The notes: a model not told the origin generated them from the sequence alone. A stretch of 7,804 bases of DNA from Planctomycetota bacterium (GCA_021805585.1 JAJZEY010000536.1:1-7804), one strand, 5' to 3'. Shown: positions 1 through 5,823, counted from the stretch's first letter. Program-made: numbers and translations.

Positions 1-44
1 GTTCGGGCGGCCGCGGCTTACACAAAGCGGCGAGCCAGGTCCGT
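1..44 (-). other. start of the rpsN-downstream spacer
   Basis: These 44 nt follow the rpsN stop codon. No ATG occurs on the minus strand here, so the expected next gene, rpsH (S8), must start outside the window. The stretch contains a GC-rich self-complementary GCGGCCGC near the edge, too close to the border to judge. Confidence 0.5.
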
Positions 45-314
45 TTACCACGAGCTTTTCTTCAATCCGGGAATTTTACCATCGGCCGCCAATTGCCGCA
101 GGACGATACGGGAAACCCGGAACTTGCGATAGTAACCACGGCGACGCCCCGTGATTTCACACCGGCGAGCGAGGCGAGTAGCGCTGGAATCGCGCGGCAG
201 TTTGGCCAGCGCAGTGTAATTCTTTTCCTTCTTAAGTTTGCGGCGTTCATCCGCATACTTCGCCACAAGCTCCTGACGCTTTTTATACCGATTTTTCCAA
301 GCTGTTGTCGCCAT
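45..314 (-). CDS. rpsN: 30S ribosomal protein S14, zinc-free type
   Basis: S14 is part of the 30S head near the decoding-site side. The 89-residue product starts [20 protein letters not shown] and ends with the family signature: [20 protein letters not shown] (47-66), then [20 protein letters not shown] and SSW. It has only one cysteine (Cys52) and lacks the paired CXXC motifs of the short zinc-binding S14, so it is the C-minus form; E. coli S14 is similar but longer (101). AAGG lies ten bases upstream of the ATG. It follows rplE after 49 nt. Confidence 0.97.
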   Translation of the reverse strand: MATTAWKNRYKKRQELVAKYADERRKLKKEKNYTALAKLPRDSSATRLARRCEITGRRRGYYRKFRVSRIVLRQLAADGKIPGLKKSSW

Positions 315-363
315 GAATCTTTCGCCTTAATTTAGCAATCGTTACACATTCTAATTCAACCGG

Positions 364-1134
364 TCAGCCGGCTTTACGCGTCTGGGCTTCATCCTTGCGG
401 AACGGCATTCCAAGATGGGTCAGCAGCGCCCGGGCGGCGGGGTCATCCACCGCGGTGGTGACGATCGTGATGGCCATACCCTGTTGGAAATTCACCTGGT
501 CGCCATGGACTTCCGGAAACACCGATTGTTCCGTCAGGCCAAGATTATAATTACCGCGGCCATCGAAAGCCTTGGGCGATAACCCGCGGAAATCTTTCAC
601 ACGCGGGATGGCGAGGTTAATCAAGCGATCCAAAAATTCCCACATACGTTGTCCACGAAGAGTGACTTTGGCACCAATTTCCATGCCTTCGCGGAGTTTG
701 AAATTTGACACGCTTTTACGAGCGCGGCAGATTTGGGCTTTCTGTCCGGCAATAGCCGTGAGTTCCTTGACGGCGGCCTCAAGCCGCGGCTTTTCGGTAA
801 TGGCCCGACCAAGCCCCATGCTGATGACAACCTTGGTAATCCGCGGAACGCTCATGGAATTCTGAATTCCGAGTTCACCTTTCAGAGCCGGCGCAATTTG
901 TTCAAGATAGCGTTTGTAAAGCCGGGGCGAATAACCTTCCGGGAACGGTTGGGGTTTGCCATCGTCCTGGTCTTTGGAAGACTTGGATTTCCCCGGTTCC
1001 CTGGAGCCATCGCGGACCTTTTTAGCAGCCGCTTCATGTTCAGCCTTTTTGGCCGCTTTGGCCGCCTTTTCAGCTTCAATTTCCTGCGGCGACCGCGTGG
1101 GTTTGGCTTTCTTTTCTTTTTCTTCTTTGGCCAT
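364..1134 (-). CDS. rplE: 50S ribosomal protein L5 with long charged N-terminal extension
   Basis: L5 binds 5S rRNA and joins it to the central protuberance, contacting P-site tRNA. The 256-residue product contains a full L5 core from about residue 67: GYSPRLYKRYLEQIAPAL, SVPRITKVVISMGLG (95-109), the region KAQICRARKSVSNFKLREGM, IGAKVTLRGQRMWEFLDRLI, and AIPRVKDFRGLSPKAFDGRG, then GNYNLGLTEQSVFPEV. The core resembles the usual L5 of about 180 residues. In front of it lie about 66 residues dominated by Lys, Glu and Ala, then Ser, Asp and Pro (AEKAAKAAKKAEHEAAAKK at 21-39). The extension reads in frame from a well-placed GGTGA and ATG, so it appears real. Its role is unknown; a charged RNA-contacting or disordered tail is likely. 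Confidence 0.96.
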   Translation of the reverse strand: MAKEEKEKKAKPTRSPQEIEAEKAAKAAKKAEHEAAAKKVRDGSREPGKSKSSKDQDDGKPQPFPEGYSPRLYKRYLEQIAPALKGELGIQNSMSVPRITKVVISMGLGRAITEKPRLEAAVKELTAIAGQKAQICRARKSVSNFKLREGMEIGAKVTLRGQRMWEFLDRLINLAIPRVKDFRGLSPKAFDGRGNYNLGLTEQSVFPEVHGDQVNFQQGMAITIVTTAVDDPAARALLTHLGMPFRKDEAQTRKAG

Positions 1135-1140
1135 GATCAT

Positions 1141-1145
1141 TCACC
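1141..1145 (-). promoter_or_regulatory. ribosome binding site that decides the rplE start
   Basis: GGTGA lies six bases before the ATG at 1134 but is directly adjacent to the in-frame ATG at 1140. The spacing favours 1134, giving a protein that begins MAKEEKEKK. Confidence 0.65.
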
Positions 1146-1177
1146 AGTTTCTTGAATACGTTTGATTTCACACCCGA

Positions 1178-1190
1178 GCCGCCCCGCGGC
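1178..1190 (-). other. compact hairpin in the rplX-rplE spacer
   Basis: GCCGC (1178-1182) and GCGGC (1186-1190) form a perfect all-GC stem with a 3-nt loop, two bases after the rplX stop codon. In E. coli the spc repressor S8 binds mRNA around the start of rplE; this hairpin is nearby, but I cannot match it to an S8 site. No U-tract follows. Confidence 0.35.
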
Positions 1191-1192
1191 AA

Positions 1193-1522
1193 TCAGGCCT
1201 TACCGATTACACCAAGGTCCGAACCGGTTTTCACCGCCACGCGGTGCTTCTGTCCGTTGCGGATTTCAAATTTTACCCGCGTGCCTTTGCCGGTGGCCGG
1301 GTCCACGGGCTGCACTTTACTGATATGCACGGGGGCGGACTTCTGAACCCGACCGCCCTTGCGGTTCTTTTCCGTTGGCCGGATATGCTTCCAGACCAGG
1401 TTAATTCCCTCCACCAGAACCATGTCGCGGTCCTTGAGAACGGAAAGCACCTTACCGGTTCGGCCGGCGTCGCGACCGGACCGAATGTAAACCGTGTCAT
1501 CTTTTCGTATACGGGCTGCCAT
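1193..1522 (-). CDS. rplX: 50S ribosomal protein L24
   Basis: L24 is an assembly-initiator protein of the 50S that binds the 5' part of 23S rRNA. The 109-residue product has the KOW motif at its N-terminus, KDDTVYIRSGRDAGRTGKVL (7-26), then VEGINLVWKHIRPTEKNRKG (37-56), the signature APVHISKVQPVDPATGKGTR (63-82), and a final strand KFEIRNGQKHRVAVKTG (84-100). Length is typical. rplE follows after 58 nt. Confidence 0.97.
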   Translation of the reverse strand: MAARIRKDDTVYIRSGRDAGRTGKVLSVLKDRDMVLVEGINLVWKHIRPTEKNRKGGRVQKSAPVHISKVQPVDPATGKGTRVKFEIRNGQKHRVAVKTGSDLGVIGKA

Positions 1523-1529
1523 AACTTTT

Positions 1530-1534
1530 TCCTT
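1530..1534 (-). promoter_or_regulatory. ribosome binding site that sets the rplX start
   Basis: AAGGA lies seven bases before the ATG at 1522. It supports the start MAARIRKDDTVYI over an in-frame ATG at 1618, which would overlap the end of rplN and add 32 residues unlike L24. Confidence 0.75.
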
Positions 1535-1604
1535 GCATTGTTTCAACCGCGACCGCCGCATTCCGCAGGCACTGATTGATTGACCAATTCGGCATCTTTC
1601 CAGG

Positions 1605-1991
1605 TCAGACAACTTCACTGGCCAGGGAGACGATTTTCATAAAATTCTTTTCGCGAAGTTCACGGGCGACAGCGCCAAAAATACGCGTTCCGCGCGGGCT
1701 TCCTTCGGCATCCACAAGAACCGCGGCATTGCGGTCAAAGCGGACATAACTTCCATCGGCCCGCCGGGTCGGCTGTCTGGTGCGGACGATGACGGCCTTG
1801 GCCACTTCGCCCTTTTTCACGTCGCCATTGGCCATCGCCTTTTTTACCGCCACCACAATAAGATCGCCGACGCCGGCGGTCTTACGGGTGAATTTTCCCC
1901 GTGCGGTGGATCCCCCAAGCACCTTGATGCACATCACCTGCTTGGCACCGGTGTTGTCCGCTATATCCAGTCGTGTCTGTTGTTGAATCAT
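1605..1991 (-). CDS. rplN: 50S ribosomal protein L14
   Basis: L14 binds 23S rRNA and forms an intersubunit bridge with 16S rRNA helix 14; it is also the site where the silencing factor RsfS acts. The 128-residue product begins [19 protein letters not shown], followed by [20 protein letters not shown] (23-42), [19 protein letters not shown] (43-61) and the signature [20 protein letters not shown] (66-85), [20 protein letters not shown] (86-105), ending in [18 protein letters not shown]. It has the usual length plus a few residues. It is the first gene of the spc half and is followed by rplX after 82 nt. Confidence 0.98.
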   Translation of the reverse strand: MIQQQTRLDIADNTGAKQVMCIKVLGGSTARGKFTRKTAGVGDLIVVAVKKAMANGDVKKGEVAKAVIVRTRQPTRRADGSYVRFDRNAAVLVDAEGSPRGTRIFGAVARELREKNFMKIVSLASEVV

Positions 1992-2079
1992 TTATGCACC
2001 AGTTAACCTGAAAATACTGCCTGTCGTTTCTTTCACACATCCGTCGGGCCGACTAACCGGCATCGGAACTTTTGCCCGG
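1992..2079 (-). other. remainder of the rpsQ-rplN spacer, no clear promoter
   Basis: In E. coli the spc promoter lies in the equivalent place. Here I find no convincing -35/-10 pair: a TATTTT near the rplN end has no TTGACA-like element at a suitable distance. A short GCCG/CGGC repeat is present but weak. GGTG lies five bases before the rplN ATG and is the probable ribosome binding site. rplN may therefore be read through from the S10 part, or use a promoter I cannot recognise. Confidence 0.4.
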
Positions 2080-2117
2080 TCAGCGTTGCCAGGCCAACGG
2101 CCGGCAACATCCGCTGA
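2080..2117 (-). promoter_or_regulatory. long stem-loop directly after the rpsQ stop (S10/spc junction)
   Basis: On the transcribed strand the stem starts on the first base after the rpsQ TAA. Its parts are TCAGC (pairing 2080-2084 with 2113-2117), a 4-nt bulge, GTTGCC (2085-2090 with 2103-2108), a single bulged base, and GGCC (2092-2095 with 2099-2102) around a 3-nt loop: 15 base pairs in all. No U-tract follows, so it is not a standard intrinsic terminator. It sits in a 126-nt spacer, the longest between two confirmed genes here, at the point where E. coli separates the S10 and spc operons. It may act in mRNA processing, stability or regulation, which is inferred. Confidence 0.6.
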
Positions 2118-2510
2118 TTATCCGGCGTTATTCGGCTCCGCGGAAACCGTCGCTTCAGCCGCCTTCCGCTTTTCAAACATCTGCGAAGCCTCACCGGAGA
2201 TTGCGGATAGATCAATCCGCGGGCCGCGGCTGACAATCCGCACCAGCCGATGGGATTTGGTCTTGCTGTAAGGCCGGCACTGCATCACTTCCACATGATC
2301 GCCGAGGTGGCTTTCATTGTTTTCGTCATGCACATGCAGAACGGTTTGGCGCTTGAGATATTTGCCGTACTTGGCGTGGCGGGCAAGATATTCCACAACC
2401 ACCTTGCGGGTCTTGCTGACCTTATCACCGGCAACCACGCCGATGATTCGCGTCCTGAGGCGTCGTTTGCCGATCTGAAGTTGAGTTGTTTCCGTGGTCA
2501 TATCATTCAT
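2118..2510 (-). CDS. rpsQ: 30S ribosomal protein S17 with C-terminal tail
   Basis: S17 is a primary 16S rRNA-binding protein with an OB fold. The 130-residue product has the S17 core at about residues 13-95: GKRRLRTRIIGVVAGDKVSKTRK, HAKYGKYLKRQTVLHVHDEN, and the signature GDHVEVMQCRPYSKTKSHRL (70-89). E. coli S17 has 84 residues; here about 35 more follow the core (96-130), with mixed polar and charged residues. The start may be ATG 2510 (AGGG 11 nt upstream) or the in-frame ATG 2501 (GGA nine bases upstream), differing by three residues. It ends directly against a strong hairpin at the S10/spc junction. Confidence 0.96.
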   Translation of the reverse strand: MNDMTTETTQLQIGKRRLRTRIIGVVAGDKVSKTRKVVVEYLARHAKYGKYLKRQTVLHVHDENNESHLGDHVEVMQCRPYSKTKSHRLVRIVSRGPRIDLSAISGEASQMFEKRKAAEATVSAEPNNAG

Positions 2511-2527
2511 TCCAAATCAAACCCTGT

Positions 2528-2758
2528 TTATTCAATCGTTCCGGCGGTACCCGCGGTCTCCCGCTGGGTGCGCAGCGTATGGATTCTGGCGATTTCCCGG
2601 CGGTCCTTTTTAAAGCGGGTCAAGTCCTTGACCTTGGCCGTTACGATTTCCGCCCGAAGGCTAAACAGTCCGCGGCGAAGCGTGGCTTCGCGCTGCTGCA
2701 ACTGCTGGTCGTCCAGAGCCTTAAGTTCATCCATCATCTGTTTGCGTTTTGTGGCCAT
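2528..2758 (-). CDS. rpmC: 50S ribosomal protein L29
   Basis: L29 is a small two-helix protein near the tunnel exit, next to L23. The 76-residue product is all helical by composition: KQMMDELKALDDQQLQQREA, then LRRGLFSLRAEIVTAKVKDL, in the place of the conserved LFxLRxQxATGQL region, and TRFKKDRREIARIHTLRTQR in the place of the conserved RxxRRxIARIxTxLxER signature. A short Gly/Thr tail follows. The start has no strong Shine-Dalgarno; only an A-rich GAAAAG lies upstream. It is followed closely, after 17 nt, by rpsQ. Confidence 0.93.
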   Translation of the reverse strand: MATKRKQMMDELKALDDQQLQQREATLRRGLFSLRAEIVTAKVKDLTRFKKDRREIARIHTLRTQRETAGTAGTIE

Positions 2759-2792
2759 AGTTTATCGCTTTTCAAAATTCAGAATCACACAC

Positions 2793-2805
2793 CCCGCGAT
2801 GCGGG
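2793..2805 (-). other. compact hairpin in the rplP-rpmC spacer
   Basis: CCCGC (2793-2797) and GCGGG (2801-2805) form a perfect all-GC 5-bp stem with a 3-nt loop, five bases after the rplP stop codon. No U-tract follows. The stem is short but tight and isolated in an otherwise A/T-richer spacer. Confidence 0.38.
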
Positions 2806-2810
2806 AGAAA

Positions 2811-3230
2811 TTACATTGTGTGCCGCCGGTGCATAAACCGGCAACGCACCGGCATTTTGCAGGCAACGCGGGCAAAAGCCCGTTTTGCCACGGCTTCATC
2901 CACGCCGGCAATTTCAAAAATAATCGTGCCGGGCTTTACTTCGGCAGCCCAGAACTCCGGTTCACCTTTTCCGGTTCCCATACGTGTTTCAAGCGGCTTT
3001 TTAGAAAAGCTCTTATGCGGGAAAATACGGATATAAACCCGGCCTTCACGGGCCAGATAGTGGGAACACGCCATACGGCCGGCCTCAATCTGCCGACCGG
3101 TAATCCGACCGGGTTCAAGAGACTGAAGCGCGTATTCGCCGAAACTCACGCGATTTCCCCGTGTGGCGTTTCCCTTCATTACGCCGCGCTGCTGTTTGCG
3201 CCATTTAACTCGTGCGGGCATCATTGCCAT
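2811..3230 (-). CDS. rplP: 50S ribosomal protein L16
   Basis: L16 helps organise the A-site side of the 50S and is added late in assembly. The 139-residue product has MPARVKWRKQQRG (4-16), RVSFGEYALQSLEPGRITGRQIEAGR (split around 27-52), the central VYIRIFPHKSFSKKPLETRM (65-84), GTGKGEPEFWAAEVKPG (85-101), and the tail KRAFARVACKMPVRCRF. Arg83 aligns with E. coli Arg81, which is hydroxylated by YcfD/RoxA there. The MPARVK start is what I recall for planctomycete L16. Three in-frame ATGs lie close together (3230, 3224, 3221). GGAG eight bases upstream fits the first best, although the conserved core begins at the last. rpmC follows after 52 nt. Confidence 0.97.
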   Translation of the reverse strand: MAMMPARVKWRKQQRGVMKGNATRGNRVSFGEYALQSLEPGRITGRQIEAGRMACSHYLAREGRVYIRIFPHKSFSKKPLETRMGTGKGEPEFWAAEVKPGTIIFEIAGVDEAVAKRAFARVACKMPVRCRFMHRRHTM

Positions 3231-3283
3231 GATTCAAACTCCAAGGGCACGTGAACATTTTCAACATGCCGGACTCAACTGTT

Positions 3284-3322
3284 CCGGCCGGTATTCAGAA
3301 CGATTTACGTTCACCCGGCCGG
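3284..3322 (-). other. nested hairpin in the rpsC-rplP spacer
   Basis: Two copies of the self-complementary 8-mer CCGGCCGG (3284-3291 and 3315-3322) can pair as an outer stem. Between them, GAACG (3298-3302) and CGTTC (3308-3312) form a perfect inner stem with a 5-nt loop. The structure fills the rpsC-proximal third of a 116-nt spacer without a gene. Downstream there is no U-tract, so an intrinsic terminator is not indicated. Each CCGGCCGG could also fold on itself or dimerise. Confidence 0.5.
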
Positions 3323-3346
3323 TCTTAATCGCCAATGGCCGAAGGC

Positions 3347-4048
3347 TTAACGCCGCCGCGGCCGGCGCGGTGCCCGACCGGCACCCGCCGCTTCAACGGC
3401 GGCATCGAGGTCGGCATAAAGACCACGATAAATCCAGACCTTAATGCCGATGACACCATAAGGCGTGCGACAATGGACCAGACCATAGGAAATACAGGCT
3501 TGAAGCGTGTGCAACGGAATGCTTCCGCTGATCTGCTTTTCCACACGGGCGATTTCCGCCCCGCCGATCCGGCCGGATACCTGAATTTTAATTCCCAATG
3601 CCCCGGCGTTGCGCGACGCTTCGGCCTTCTGCTTAAGCACCCGCCGAAACGAGGCCCGCTTTTTCAACTGTTCGGCAATGCCTTCCGCCACCAGGCGGGC
3701 ATCAAGATCGGGATTTCCGATCTCCGCAACTTCCACTTTGACCTTGCGAAGGGTCAGGCCTTCAAGTTCATCACGAAGCTTGTCGATTTCCGCACCCTTG
3801 GGACCGATGACGACCCCCGGTCGTGCGGTGTGCAGAATCACGCGAAGCTCCTCACGTGTGCGTTCAATTTCCACCTTGGAAACAGCCGCATACGGTGCCT
3901 GGCGATTGAGCTTTTTATCCACGAATTCGCGAATTTTCTGGTCTTCCACGAGCAGCTCGCCAAATAGTTTTTTGGGCGCGAACCACCGACTTGACCACCC
4001 TTCGGTGATACCGGTACGGAAACCAATTGGATTGATCTTCTGACCCAT
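3347..4048 (-). CDS. rpsC: 30S ribosomal protein S3
   Basis: S3 lies at the mRNA entry site of the 30S subunit and contributes to mRNA unwinding. The 233-residue product opens with MGQKINPIGFRTGITEGWSS, continues with the type II KH domain (about 39-110), whose GXXG loop is VVIGPKGAEID (79-89), and carries the basic stretch KRASFRRVLKQ (130-140) where helicase-linked residues lie in E. coli S3. The C-terminal domain has GIKIQVSGRIGGAEIARVE (152-170) and TPYGVIGIKVWIYRG (195-209), ending in an Arg/Pro tail. Length equals the usual bacterial form. A 116-nt spacer separates it from rplP. Confidence 0.98.
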   Translation of the reverse strand: MGQKINPIGFRTGITEGWSSRWFAPKKLFGELLVEDQKIREFVDKKLNRQAPYAAVSKVEIERTREELRVILHTARPGVVIGPKGAEIDKLRDELEGLTLRKVKVEVAEIGNPDLDARLVAEGIAEQLKKRASFRRVLKQKAEASRNAGALGIKIQVSGRIGGAEIARVEKQISGSIPLHTLQACISYGLVHCRTPYGVIGIKVWIYRGLYADLDAAVEAAGAGRAPRRPRRR

Positions 4049-4053
4049 AATGG

Positions 4054-4058
4054 ACCTC
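4054..4058 (-). promoter_or_regulatory. ribosome binding site that sets the rpsC start
   Basis: GAGGT on the minus strand lies five bases before the ATG at 4048. It supports the conserved start MGQKINPIGFR over the in-frame upstream ATG at 4087, which would add 13 unconserved residues and run through the spacer hairpin. Confidence 0.75.
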
Positions 4059-4074
4059 AAAGAGCCTATATCTT

Positions 4075-4101
4075 CCGGCCGCGGCAACCGCCATCCGCCG
4101 G
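4075..4101 (-). other. nested hairpin in the rplV-rpsC spacer
   Basis: An outer stem pairs CCGGC (4075-4079) with GCCGG (4097-4101), and an inner stem pairs GCGG (4081-4084) with CCGC (4088-4091) around a 3-nt loop. An asymmetric internal loop (1 nt against 5 nt) separates them. It lies about 15 nt after the rplV stop and upstream of the rpsC ribosome binding site. No U-tract follows. Confidence 0.42.
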
Positions 4102-4115
4102 TTCATTTAAATCCG

Positions 4116-4526
4116 TCAGGCGGCCTTTTCCACTGCGCCGCCGCGGGCCACCGCCCGACTTTTTTTCTTCGCCTTGCGAGCTTCTTCGCGCTCGCCGGCA
4201 CCTTCATCAACTTCCACACAAATGTGGCAAGTGCGTTTGTGAATGGCGTAGCTTTTGCCCCGATCTTTCTGCTGCATGCGTTTGATAATCGGGCCGGCAT
4301 CGCAAAAGGATCGCGACACGTACAAGTCTTGGACTTCCGCATTCTTTTCGTCGGCGTCGGCAATAGCCGCTTTAAGCACCTTGGCCACCATCAGCGCGGA
4401 GCGCTGTTTGGAGAACCTAAGGAGTGTCAGTGCTTCACTGGCGGTCTTACCCCGAATAAGGTCTGACAGCAGACGCGCCTTGCGCGGTGAGATTCGTGCG
4501 AATCGCCATGTTGATAAATATGCCAT
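4116..4526 (-). CDS. rplV: 50S ribosomal protein L22 with C-terminal tail
   Basis: L22 contacts all 23S rRNA domains, and its beta-hairpin forms part of the exit-tunnel constriction. The 136-residue product has the helical start FARISPRKARLLSDLIRGK (9-27), the middle helix SALMVAKVLKAAIADADEKN (43-62), and the tunnel hairpin with PIIKRMQQKDRGKSYAIHKR (79-98). After the last strand CHICVEVDE, about 28 extra residues rich in Lys, Arg, Glu and Ala (109-136) extend past the end of E. coli L22 (110 residues). Cysteines at 75, 100 and 103 are noticeable, and CHIC replaces the common SHIT motif. GAGGT five bases upstream supports the start. rpsC follows after 67 nt. Confidence 0.97.
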   Translation of the reverse strand: MAYLSTWRFARISPRKARLLSDLIRGKTASEALTLLRFSKQRSALMVAKVLKAAIADADEKNAEVQDLYVSRSFCDAGPIIKRMQQKDRGKSYAIHKRTCHICVEVDEGAGEREEARKAKKKSRAVARGGAVEKAA

Positions 4527-4573
4527 AATTTACCTCGTGCCTGTCCACCGTGAACCGAAGTCCGCCGGCGGGA

Positions 4574-4855
4574 TTAAGCCTTTGCTTCTTCCTTTTTCAC
4601 CATGGTATGGCCCTTGAACTGCCGTGTCGGCGAAAATTCGCCCAGCTTGTGCCCAACCATGTCTTCCGTAATAAACACACGCACATGCGTGCGGCCGTTA
4701 TGAACCATGAACGTATGGCCGACAAAATCCGGCACGACGGTGCTGGCGCGCGACCACGTCTTGATCGGCTCCTTGCTGCGCTGTTCATTGAGCTTATTGA
4801 CCTTCTCCAGAAGGTGATACGCCACGAACGGACCTTTTTTTGAACTACGACTCAT
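4574..4855 (-). CDS. rpsS: 30S ribosomal protein S19
   Basis: S19 sits in the head of the 30S subunit with S13 near the A site. The 93-residue product shows the family motifs throughout: [19 protein letters not shown] (1-19), [19 protein letters not shown] (31-49), [20 protein letters not shown] (51-70) and [13 protein letters not shown] (71-83), then a short charged tail KKEEAKA. Length is normal. GAGGT lies five bases before the ATG. rplV follows after 47 nt. Confidence 0.98.
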   Translation of the reverse strand: MSRSSKKGPFVAYHLLEKVNKLNEQRSKEPIKTWSRASTVVPDFVGHTFMVHNGRTHVRVFITEDMVGHKLGEFSPTRQFKGHTMVKKEEAKA

Positions 4856-4890
4856 GCCTACCTCGGCCTATCTTAAAAGCTGTTTCAGGG

Positions 4891-4914
4891 TCGCGTTTCC
4901 CCGCAACCCCGCGA
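4891..4914 (-). other. second hairpin in the rplB-rpsS spacer
   Basis: TCGCG (4891-4895) and CGCGA (4910-4914) can pair around a 14-nt loop that contains a repeat of GCGGGG. It follows the first hairpin of this spacer and precedes the GAGGT of rpsS. Weak alone because of the long loop. Confidence 0.25.
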
Positions 4915-4919
4915 TTCCA

Positions 4920-4941
4920 GCCGGGGCCTTACAGTCCCGGC
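4920..4941 (-). other. hairpin in the rplB-rpsS spacer (rplB-proximal)
   Basis: GCCGGG (4920-4925) and CCCGGC (4936-4941) are perfect 6-bp complements with a 10-nt loop, starting 15 nt after the rplB stop codon. The stem is entirely G-C. No U-tract follows. This spacer is 101 nt, one of the longest in the cluster. Confidence 0.4.
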
Positions 4942-4956
4942 CGCACACATTGCCAT

Positions 4957-5823
4957 TTAACGGCGTTTGAGCACCGATTCACCGTAACGGACCGTCATAC
5001 GCCGACGGATAATTTTGTTGCTTGAATTTTTGCGTGGATTGCGGGTCTTGCCGCCCTTGGCGGGCACGCCCCATTTGCTGACCGGGTGGCGACCGCCGCC
5101 CGACCGGCCTTCGCCACCGCCCAGGGGGTGGCTTACCGGGTTCTGGGCCACACCACGAACGGTCGGACGGATTCCCCGATACCGCATGCGGCCAGCCTTA
5201 CCCCAGCGAATGTTGATCCAGTCCATGTTGCCAATCTGCCCGATGGTGGCACGGCATTTCCAATTAATTTGCCGAACTTCACCGGAAGGCAACTGAATGG
5301 TGGCAAAACCGGCATCTTTACCAATTAATCGAGCGGCACCGCCGGCACTGCGTACCAGGCTGGCTCCTTTGCCCGGAACGGCTTCAATGTTATGGATATC
5401 AATACCTACTGGGGCGATTTCCAGCGGCATGGCATTGCCGATGGTCTTTTCGATATCCGTATTCACGCCGCTTTCCAGAACGTCTCCGACCTTTACTCCG
5501 ACCGGTGCCAGAATGTAGCGCTTTTCGCCATCGGCATAATTAAGCAGGGCGATAAAAGAAGTGCGGTTGGGGTCATATTCAATGGATTCCACGGTGGCTT
5601 TAACGCCATCCTTGTTACGTTTGAAGTCAATCTTGCGGTACAACTGCTTGTGTCCGCCGCCGATATGCCGACAGGTGATCCAACCGGTATGATTCCGGCC
5701 GCCGGTCTTTTTCTTTGGTTCGGTCAGGGACTTCTGCGGCTCCTGCCGCGTAATTTCCTCATAGGCGTTCACGGAGCTGAATCGCCGTCCCGCGGATGTT
5801 GGTTTATATTGTTTGATGGCCAT
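4957..5823 (-). CDS. rplB: 50S ribosomal protein L2
   Basis: L2 is one of the most conserved 50S proteins and is needed for subunit association and peptidyl transferase activity. The 288-residue product starts [14 protein letters not shown], then [19 protein letters not shown] (42-60), the OB-fold and SH3-like rRNA-binding core with [11 protein letters not shown] (109-119) and [18 protein letters not shown] (153-170), and the C-terminal motif [20 protein letters not shown] (231-250). His232 matches the functionally important E. coli His229; the second His of the usual DHPHGGGEGR motif is Leu234 here. An in-frame ATG at 5856 would add 11 residues, but the conserved [10 protein letters not shown] at 5823 is the better start. 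Its only nearby purine signal is a weak GCGAG. Slightly longer than E. coli L2 (273). Confidence 0.98.
   Translation of the reverse strand: MAIKQYKPTSAGRRFSSVNAYEEITRQEPQKSLTEPKKKTGGRNHTGWITCRHIGGGHKQLYRKIDFKRNKDGVKATVESIEYDPNRTSFIALLNYADGEKRYILAPVGVKVGDVLESGVNTDIEKTIGNAMPLEIAPVGIDIHNIEAVPGKGASLVRSAGGAARLIGKDAGFATIQLPSGEVRQINWKCRATIGQIGNMDWINIRWGKAGRMRYRGIRPTVRGVAQNPVSHPLGGGEGRSGGGRHPVSKWGVPAKGGKTRNPRKNSSNKIIRRRMTVRYGESVLKRR

Noticed and set aside
360..371. CCGG/CCGG palindrome with the rplE stop codon in its 4-nt loop
   Set aside because: Only four base pairs; such palindromes are expected often by chance in sequence of this composition.
1523..1618. Upstream in-frame ATG for rplX at 1618
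   Set aside because: It overlaps the rplN end and adds 32 residues unlike L24; AAGGA before 1522 sets the better start.
2080..2117. Intrinsic terminator after rpsQ
   Set aside because: The stem is strong, but the following transcript has no U-tract, and rplN continues in the same direction.
2250..3254. Long plus-strand open frame of 334 residues
   Set aside because: It lies opposite S17, L29 and L16, whose conserved sequences are certain. Its translation resembles no family I know, and it is the usual antisense shadow of GC-rich genes.
3335..3967. Plus-strand open frame of 210 residues
   Set aside because: Antisense to rpsC, which is unmistakable; no independent sign of coding.
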